From: Rikenellaceae bacterium
Lineage (GTDB): Bacteria; Bacteroidota; Bacteroidia; Bacteroidales; Rikenellaceae
DNA length: 64,000 nt
Assembly (NCBI GenBank): GCA_009783565.1
Contig: WRDF01000002.1
Location: 62,001-126,000 of the forward strand
Direction: 5' to 3'
Part shown: piece by piece, positions 58,641 through 64,000 of the stretch
How positions within the stretch are numbered: position 1 is the stretch's first letter
Layout of the letters: each line of letters starts with the position of its first letter
The notes under the pieces: model-generated
The model's database searches: none
Told to the model about the DNA's origin: nothing
What the model saw: only the letters and a program-made list of their open reading frames with translations
Made by a program: the position numbers and the translations under genes

Positions 58641-60398
58641 ATGAACATGAGAATTCTATTAACCGCATTCGTTGCGATTTGTTTTGCACTGCCGTATTCG
58701 TACGCACAAACGAATGACCAAGTAGTTTTATCGGAAGAAAACATTATGGACTATTGGCATTCCGGTAAAACATTGCCCGTAGAAATGACTCGTAAATACT
58801 CTTGGCCGGATCTAAGGTTAAGGGAGGACAACGGAGTCAATGTCTTGATAGATCTTGCACACCAATGTTCGTTTGCCAATATGTGGGACTTGCCTCGTCA
58901 GTTTCAAAATATGGGCTATCGGGCGGTAGGAAGTATGGCATCCTTAAATACGATTCTCGAAAAAGGAGGGCAATCGCGTATACGGGCTTATTATGACAAT
59001 GAAAATAGAATTTACCCTTTCGCATGGTGGGATAATCCGGAATTCAATGTGGTGTTTACCGAACAAACGGATCACAATGCACAAGAATATACCGATGAAG
59101 AGATCGACGCATTGGAACAATTTGTTGCAAACGGCGGCGGATTGGTGATTGTGGCAAGCCCCAAAACTGCTGATGTAATGAACAGATGGAGCATCAACAA
59201 TCTTGCAAAGCGCTTCGGAATGGCATTCAGCGACCAAACCGATATGCATTCAGGTGCAAGATTTGCGGTGGTCGAAGGCAGAGAGCACCGGTCTTTATTG
59301 GGGGGAGAAGAAGGTCGGTCATTGGCAGGAATTGTTAAGCACGAAAAAGGATATGTTGCATTGGTGGGACATTCATCGGCTGTTAAATTTAACGACAGGG
59401 ATACCGATGAAAAAAAAGAGTGGGTAAGAGTCTTTGTTTCGCAGGTTTTACAGGAAGTATCCAAAGGTAAAGAACCGGTGGGAGGTTCAGCTTCTTTCCC
59501 GACCACTATGGGCGGCGGCGGAGGCATCTACCCCGAATTGGAACAACAATTAGGCAAAATAGTCCTCTATTATGCCGCTAATCAAAGACCTGATCTGCTT
59601 AAATGCGTACGCGAAGACGTTCCTTTTGCGATGAGCAAAATAGAGCAATGGCTGCCTTCCAAGGCGACCGACGAACCCATGTATCTCATATTGGCCGCGG
59701 GTGGCGGCGGCGGATGGGCTGTTAACGCTTTCAAGCCCAAAGAAAATGGCATTATCAGCCTCGATACTTTCGGAGTTTTGTCGATTTTTGCGCATGAACT
59801 GGCTCATACAATGGCCGGGCCGAGAAATGCAAAGGGAGAAGTAGCCGGAAATCCGCCATTCTCGAATCAAGGTGAAGCACATGCCGGCTGGTTCCAAGGT
59901 AAAATAGACGCTTTGTTCGACTCCGGTTTGTTGGGGAAATCCAACAGAGATTGTAATAAAATATTCGAAAGAGAAGGTGTCGTAACCGAGATGGACCTGA
60001 GCAAACATTACGAAAACGAAGAAGGGCGAAGACTATGGGGGCATGGAACAGATTGGTATAAAACATGGTATATCTGGCAAAAACTTGATGACCGTTACGG
60101 TCCTGTCTGGTATCCGCGTTGGAGATGGATACAGTACAATCGCTGGGCTGACACTCCCGATAAAAAACTCACTTGGGACGAAATGATAGAAGATATGAGC
60201 ATTGCCGTGGGAGAAGACTTATTTCCTTTCTTCGTTAAATTGGGGACCACTACGGAGAAGCAACGCTTGGAAACGATCGAATACGAAGGAAGGCTGATTG
60301 TTTTACCTCCTGCCCCGATAGAGCCTACCCCTGCCGGAAATGTCAGATTGGAAGATATCGGGGATTATACCCGAAATATCCGCATTGCCTCTGAGTAA
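58641..60398 (+). CDS. Secreted zincin-like protein (HExxH), M60-like
   Basis: A 585-residue protein starting at ATG 58641 with a Sec signal (MNMRILLTAFVAICFALPYSYA). The N-terminal half contains a glutamine-amidotransferase-like fold segment (EIDALEQFVANGGGLVIVAS). The catalytic zinc site is HELAH at about 385-389 (IFAHELAHTMAGP), with a likely third ligand Glu412 (NQGEAHAGWF). The later part (DWYKTWYIWQKLDDRYGP) resembles the C-terminal half of M60/enhancin-type peptidases, which cut glycosylated proteins such as mucins. The gene is clearly more AT-rich than its neighbours, which suggests transfer. The peptidase class is a tentative call. Confidence 0.7.
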   Translation: MNMRILLTAFVAICFALPYSYAQTNDQVVLSEENIMDYWHSGKTLPVEMTRKYSWPDLRLREDNGVNVLIDLAHQCSFANMWDLPRQFQNMGYRAVGSMASLNTILEKGGQSRIRAYYDNENRIYPFAWWDNPEFNVVFTEQTDHNAQEYTDEEIDALEQFVANGGGLVIVASPKTADVMNRWSINNLAKRFGMAFSDQTDMHSGARFAVVEGREHRSLLGGEEGRSLAGIVKHEKGYVALVGHSSAVKFNDRDTDEKKEWVRVFVSQVLQEVSKGKEPVGGSASFPTTMGGGGGIYPELEQQLGKIVLYYAANQRPDLLKCVREDVPFAMSKIEQWLPSKATDEPMYLILAAGGGGGWAVNAFKPKENGIISLDTFGVLSIFAHELAHTMAGPRNAKGEVAGNPPFSNQGEAHAGWFQGKIDALFDSGLLGKSNRDCNKIFEREGVVTEMDLSKHYENEEGRRLWGHGTDWYKTWYIWQKLDDRYGPVWYPRWRWIQYNRWADTPDKKLTWDEMIEDMSIAVGEDLFPFFVKLGTTTEKQRLETIEYEGRLIVLPPAPIEPTPAGNVRLEDIGDYTRNIRIASE

Positions 60399-60409
60399 GG
60401 GATTTTGCA

Positions 60410-60417
60410 TATCTTTG
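60410..60417 (+). promoter_or_regulatory. -7 box touching the recG start
   Basis: TATCTTTG ends four bases before the GTG start of recG (60422), so the expected transcription start falls at or within the start codon. Confidence 0.45.
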
Positions 60418-60421
60418 AAAT

Positions 60422-62524
60422 GTGGAGTCGTATCTCGATAACGACATAAAATTCCTGCCGGGCGTGGGCGAGCGTCGGGCGATGCTGCTGCGCAAAGAGC
60501 TGGGCATCGCCACTATGCGCGATTTGCTGTACTATTTCCCGCACCGCTATGTCGACCGCACGAAGGTTCACCGCATCGCCGATATCACGGAAGACTCCGC
60601 ACAGACATACATACAGTTGCGCGCGCGCGTGGAGAGCGTCGGAATACACGGCGATGGACGCAAACGGCGCATCGTAGCGCTGGTGTCGGACGGCAGCGGC
60701 ACGGCCGAACTCGTCTGGTTCGCAGGGCTGCGTGGTATAGAAAAACGCCTCGAAGCAGGGCGCGAGTATATAATTTTCGGGCGGCCGGGTTTTTTCAACA
60801 ACGAGTTGTCGATCGTCCATCCCGAAATGGAGTCGCCGGCGGCGGTGCAGAAACGCCCCTCGGCAATGCAGGGCGTTTACGGCACTACCGAAACGCTTAC
60901 GGGCGTCGGTCTGGGCGCAAAAGGTATTTACGCTCTTGTCTGCACTCTTTGGGAGCTTGCGGAAAAGCATATCGCCGAGACGTTGCCCGAACCGTTGATG
61001 CGCTCCGAGGGGTTGATGCCGCTGCGCGAGGCGTTGCGTAATATCCACTTTCCGGAGAACCCCGAAGCATTGGGCAAGGCGCAGTACCGTCTGAAATTCG
61101 AGGAGTTGTTCGGTATACAGCTGGGCGTGGTTTCGCAGCGCGTGGGACGATTGGCACGCGGCGATGGATTTGTTTTTGCGCGCGTGGGCGAACGTTTCAA
61201 CGCATTTTACAACGGTCATCTGCCCTTCGAACTGACCGAGGCGCAGAAGCGCGTTCTGAAAGAAATTCACGCCGACGCGGTCAGCGGACGGCAGATGAAC
61301 CGTCTGTTGCAGGGTGACGTGGGCAGCGGTAAGACCCTTGTCGCACTGATGAGTATGCTGCTGGCGGCGGACAACGGCTATCAGTCGTGCATTATGGCCC
61401 CTACGGAAATCCTTGCGCGCCAGCACTTTGCAACGTTCCGGCGGCTGCTGGGCGACCTGCCCGTGCGCGTGGAACTGCTCACAGGATCGACCACCGCGAA
61501 ACAACGGCGCACGATACACGAAGGGCTGGCCGACGGTTCGGTGGATATTCTGGTTGGCACACACGCGCTGGTCGAAGATGCCGTCCGGTTCGAACGTCTC
61601 GGGTTCGTCGTGATTGACGAGCAGCACCGCTTCGGCGTAGAGCAGCGCTCGCGCCTCTGGACGAAAAACCGGCAGCCGCCACACGTCCTTGTAATGACCG
61701 CCACGCCCATCCCGCGCACCCTTGCCATGACTCTTTACGGCGACCTCGACGTGTCGGTGATCGACGTGCTGCCACCCGGACGCAAACCCGTAAAAACCTT
61801 CCACCAGCGTGATTCGGATCGTCTGCGCGTGTTCGGTTTTCTGCGCGACCAGATCGCCGCGGGGCGACAGGTCTATGTCGTCTATCCGCTCATAACAGGC
61901 TCGGAAAAGATGGACTACAAGGACCTGGAAGACGGCTTCAACGCTTTGACACAGCAATTTCCGCCGCCCGACTACCACGTCACGGTCGTACACGGGCGGC
62001 TGCGGGCGGCGGTCAAAGAAGAGAATATGCAGACATTCAAGAGCGGTGTGGCGCATATTATGGTCGCCACGTCGGTCATCGAGGTGGGTGTCGATGTACC
62101 GAACGCATCGGTCATGGTCATCGAAAGCGCCGAACGGTTCGGGCTATCTCAGCTTCACCAGCTGCGCGGCCGCGTGGGGCGCGGGGCGGAGCAGTCGTAC
62201 TGTATCCTGATGAGCGGCGACAAGCTCTCGCGCGAGGCCCGCGAACGGTTGTCGGCAATGGTGCGCACCAACGACGGTTTCGAACTCTCGGAACTCGACC
62301 TGCGGCTGCGTGGCTCAGGCGATCTGACAGGCACGCAGCAGAGCGGTATTGCGTTCGACCTGAAAATTGCGAATCTGGGGCGCGACTCGGCAATCGTCGA
62401 ACGCGCGAGAGAGGCGGCTCTTGCCGTGCTGAATGCCGACCCCGCGCTGAGCGATCCGCTGCTGGCCACCATGCGCCAACGATATTCCGCGAAAAAAGAG
62501 ATAGATTTTTCCCTGATTTCGTAA
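60422..62524 (+). CDS. recG: ATP-dependent DNA helicase RecG
   Basis: A 700-residue branch-migration helicase that remodels stalled forks and recombination intermediates. The start is GTG at 60422 (MESYLDNDIKFLPGVGERRA, the family's helix-hairpin-helix-like start). An OB wedge domain lies at about 60-150, Walker A at about 300 (GDVGSGKTLVALM), DEQHRFGVEQ (DExH box) near 399, MTATPIPRTLAMTLYGDLD near 424, and the helicase C domain with QLHQLRGRVGRG near 578. Length and order are standard. A -7 box directly in front suggests leaderless mRNA. Confidence 0.96.
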   Translation: MESYLDNDIKFLPGVGERRAMLLRKELGIATMRDLLYYFPHRYVDRTKVHRIADITEDSAQTYIQLRARVESVGIHGDGRKRRIVALVSDGSGTAELVWFAGLRGIEKRLEAGREYIIFGRPGFFNNELSIVHPEMESPAAVQKRPSAMQGVYGTTETLTGVGLGAKGIYALVCTLWELAEKHIAETLPEPLMRSEGLMPLREALRNIHFPENPEALGKAQYRLKFEELFGIQLGVVSQRVGRLARGDGFVFARVGERFNAFYNGHLPFELTEAQKRVLKEIHADAVSGRQMNRLLQGDVGSGKTLVALMSMLLAADNGYQSCIMAPTEILARQHFATFRRLLGDLPVRVELLTGSTTAKQRRTIHEGLADGSVDILVGTHALVEDAVRFERLGFVVIDEQHRFGVEQRSRLWTKNRQPPHVLVMTATPIPRTLAMTLYGDLDVSVIDVLPPGRKPVKTFHQRDSDRLRVFGFLRDQIAAGRQVYVVYPLITGSEKMDYKDLEDGFNALTQQFPPPDYHVTVVHGRLRAAVKEENMQTFKSGVAHIMVATSVIEVGVDVPNASVMVIESAERFGLSQLHQLRGRVGRGAEQSYCILMSGDKLSREARERLSAMVRTNDGFELSELDLRLRGSGDLTGTQQSGIAFDLKIANLGRDSAIVERAREAALAVLNADPALSDPLLATMRQRYSAKKEIDFSLIS

Positions 62525-62546
62525 AAGCGGAGAAAGTAAATAAGCT

Positions 62547-62574
62547 GTCATTGCGGCCTCCGAGCCGCAATGAC
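62547..62574. repeat. REP-like palindrome, family B
   Basis: Identical in all 28 bases to 50677-50704 (GTCATTGCGGC-CTCCGA-GCCGCAATGAC). It follows the recG stop by 22 bases; a stretch of ACGCGCGCGCG follows at about 62589. Confidence 0.85.
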
Positions 62575-62656
62575 AAAGATTTGATCAAAACACGCGCGCG
62601 CGTTCGGAACGATATTTGTGAAATAATCGAGCTACACGATACGTTATAAGGTTACT

Positions 62657-63499
62657 ATGAGAATAAGACTATTCGGCTTGGCGTCGCTCGTGATAATGAC
62701 AGCGGCGGCAATATCGCAGAAAGCATACGCGCAACCGCGCGAGGCGGCGTTCCAGAACGGCGAGCGGCTGACCTACAATCTTGGCTGGGCACTCAGGGGT
62801 GTTATGACCGCAAATGCGGGAGAGGTGGTGTTCACTACATCGCTTACGAATATCAGCGGGCAGCAGACATACAAGGTAAGTGCCAACGGGCGCACGCTGC
62901 CGGCGGTGAGGCTGCTGTTCGACATGAACGACACCTATGAAACGTGGCTCGATATGGAGACACTGCGGCCGCTGCGATTCCGCAACGAACTGAAAGAGAA
63001 CAAGTACCGCTTTCGGTCGGAGTTCGCCTACGATTGGGGTGCGATGAAAGTTCACACCACTTATCAGAACCTGCGGCGGCATCCCGAGCCTCAGACGATG
63101 ACGATGGATCTCACGCCGCAAAGCGCCGATGCCGTAGCGTTCTTTTTCAGTCTGCGTTCGCAGGACCTCGATTCGTTCACTGTCGGCGAAATGCACTACT
63201 TCGACCTGGTGCTGTATAATAAGATAACGCGGCTGGGATTCAAAGTACTGGGACGCGAAACGAGGCGGATAGGGCGGCTGGGAACGTTCAACACCATAAA
63301 GCTCTCGTGCCAGCTCACCTCGACCGACGACGAAGAGGGACAGACATTCGAAGACGGTACGGAGTTCTTTATGTGGCTGTCTGACGACCGGAATCGCATT
63401 CCGCTGCTGCTCGAATCGCCGACGAAAATAGGCAGCATCGTGGCGACTATTTCGCGTTTCGAAGGATTGAAATATCCGCTCGATAGCAGAGTTCGGTAA
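62657..63499 (+). CDS. DUF3108 domain protein
   Basis: A 280-residue secreted or periplasmic protein with a signal peptide (MRIRLFGLASLVIMTAAAIS, ending near AYAQ). It fits DUF3108: FQNGERLTYNLGWALRGVM (about 32-50), a beta-rich barrel with YETWLDMETLRPLRFRNELK (about 94-113) and a final FEGLKYPLDSRVR. The family has no proven role; it is proposed to act in the cell envelope. It lies between recG and the coiled-coil membrane protein gene, all rightward. Confidence 0.88.
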   Translation: MRIRLFGLASLVIMTAAAISQKAYAQPREAAFQNGERLTYNLGWALRGVMTANAGEVVFTTSLTNISGQQTYKVSANGRTLPAVRLLFDMNDTYETWLDMETLRPLRFRNELKENKYRFRSEFAYDWGAMKVHTTYQNLRRHPEPQTMTMDLTPQSADAVAFFFSLRSQDLDSFTVGEMHYFDLVLYNKITRLGFKVLGRETRRIGRLGTFNTIKLSCQLTSTDDEEGQTFEDGTEFFMWLSDDRNRIPLLLESPTKIGSIVATISRFEGLKYPLDSRVR

Positions 63500-63506
63500 A
63501 AAAATG

Positions 63507-63514
63507 TATATTTG
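63507..63514 (+). promoter_or_regulatory. -7 box of the last gene
   Basis: TATATTTG, giving a leader of about 57 bases to the ATG at 63578. Confidence 0.5.
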
Positions 63515-63577
63515 CGCGAACGTTCGCTCGGCAGCGACGTTGCATCGTAAGGGACGCTTTAACCCGAAACCACACTT

Positions 63578-64000
63578 ATGACAGATTACGATTACGGATA
63601 CGGTTACGACGACGAGTACGGACAGGAGAACCAACCGTCGCCGCGCAAGACGATCCGCGGTTATCAGTTTATCATCATCGCGCTGGCGGGGATTCTCGGC
63701 GTGCTGTCGTTCATCTATTTTCGGCAGATGAACAACCTGAAAGAGGATTTCGACATCGAACGCCGTCATTTGAACGCTCAGTTTGCAGGGCTTATGAGCG
63801 ATTATGACGAATTGCGTTCCGACCACGACACTATCAATATTCGTCTTGCCGAACAGCGTCATATCGCCGATTCGCTGATGGAGAGTCTGGCCAACGAGCG
63901 GCGGCTGAACGTCTCGCGGATACGTCAATACGAACGCGAAATAGGTACTTTGCGTTCGGTGATGCGCGAATATGTGGTGACGATCGACTCGCTGAACACA
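63578..64000 (+). CDS. Membrane-anchored coiled-coil protein, N-terminal part (cut by window edge)
   Basis: The first 141 residues of a rightward gene that continues past the window. A cytoplasmic acidic/Tyr-rich start (MTDYDYGYGYDDEYGQENQ) is followed by one membrane helix (about 28-47) and a long coiled-coil rich in Glu, Arg and Leu (MNNLKEDFDIERRHLNAQFA and on). This resembles a conserved Bacteroidota envelope protein type found near DUF3108, but I cannot name it. The ATG at 63578 is supported by the promoter at 63507-63514. Confidence 0.7.
   Translation, partial: MTDYDYGYGYDDEYGQENQPSPRKTIRGYQFIIIALAGILGVLSFIYFRQMNNLKEDFDIERRHLNAQFAGLMSDYDELRSDHDTINIRLAEQRHIADSLMESLANERRLNVSRIRQYEREIGTLRSVMREYVVTIDSLNT

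Noticed and set aside
60365-62056. Long open frame antisense to recG (563 codons)
   Set aside because: Shadow of recG with low-complexity composition.

Overview
The window is a 64 kb chromosomal segment from an anaerobic Bacteroidota bacterium, most probably a Bacteroidales member. The evidence is a SusC/SusD pair with FecR and an ECF sigma factor, many promoters with the Bacteroidota -7 box TAnnTTTG, lipoproteins with SusD-, DUF4843-, PKD- and BF3164-type architecture, a fused 2-oxoacid:ferredoxin oxidoreductase (KorAB), and lineage genes such as DUF3098, DUF2795, DUF177 and a GH3-like enzyme. Most of the window is GC-rich. A Rikenellaceae/Alistipes-like origin is possible but cannot be settled from the sequence.

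Layout. 1-8041: a nutrient-uptake locus read leftward (ECF sigma, FecR, SusC, SusD, DUF4843 lipoprotein, PKD-like lipoprotein cut by the window edge). 8082-9146: tRNA-Leu and a TonB protein. 9161-13268: dihydroorotase and a polyprenyl-phosphate-mannose-type glycosyltransferase, split by an AT-rich two-gene cassette, with a divergent ECF sigma factor. 13388-17750: SagB-type lipoprotein, NfeD plus a frameshifted SPFH protein, a beta-propeller lipoprotein, a peritrophin-like chitin-binding-type protein and a DUF2795 protein. 17960-25340: AddB-like nuclease, degenerate GH2 protein, BatB-like VWA protein and MurA. 25686-33000: KorAB, radical SAM protein, aspartokinase and PpiD-type chaperone. 33105-37646: accessory region with a lipoprotein/small membrane protein pair, an orphan phage terminase, a MITE-like element, a candidate structured RNA and a LexA-like repressor. 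37777-47063: FBPase, TonB-dependent receptor with a His-rich partner, the operon dNK/rRNA methylase/RibD-like/TIGR03915, and a GH3-type enzyme. 47136-54600: CdaA, UppP, DUF3098, class III aminotransferase, RodA, PBP2 and a small outer-membrane protein. 54764-64000: tRNA-Arg, the DUF177/rpmF/plsX/fabH operon, a secreted HExxH protein, RecG, DUF3108 and a truncated coiled-coil membrane protein.

The housekeeping genes cover envelope building (MurA, UppP, RodA, PBP2, PlsX, FabH, CdaA), central anaerobic metabolism and DNA repair. The most unusual feature is the AT-rich cassette at 10556-11653. A two-helix membrane protein ends in the motif QAGRDINI, and the next gene, which abuts it, carries the same eight residues near its N-terminus. 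This is the layout of bacterial amyloid-signalling effector/receptor pairs. The window also has at least three families of dispersed palindromic repeats. One of them repeatedly starts at, or encodes, the stop codon of the neighbouring gene.
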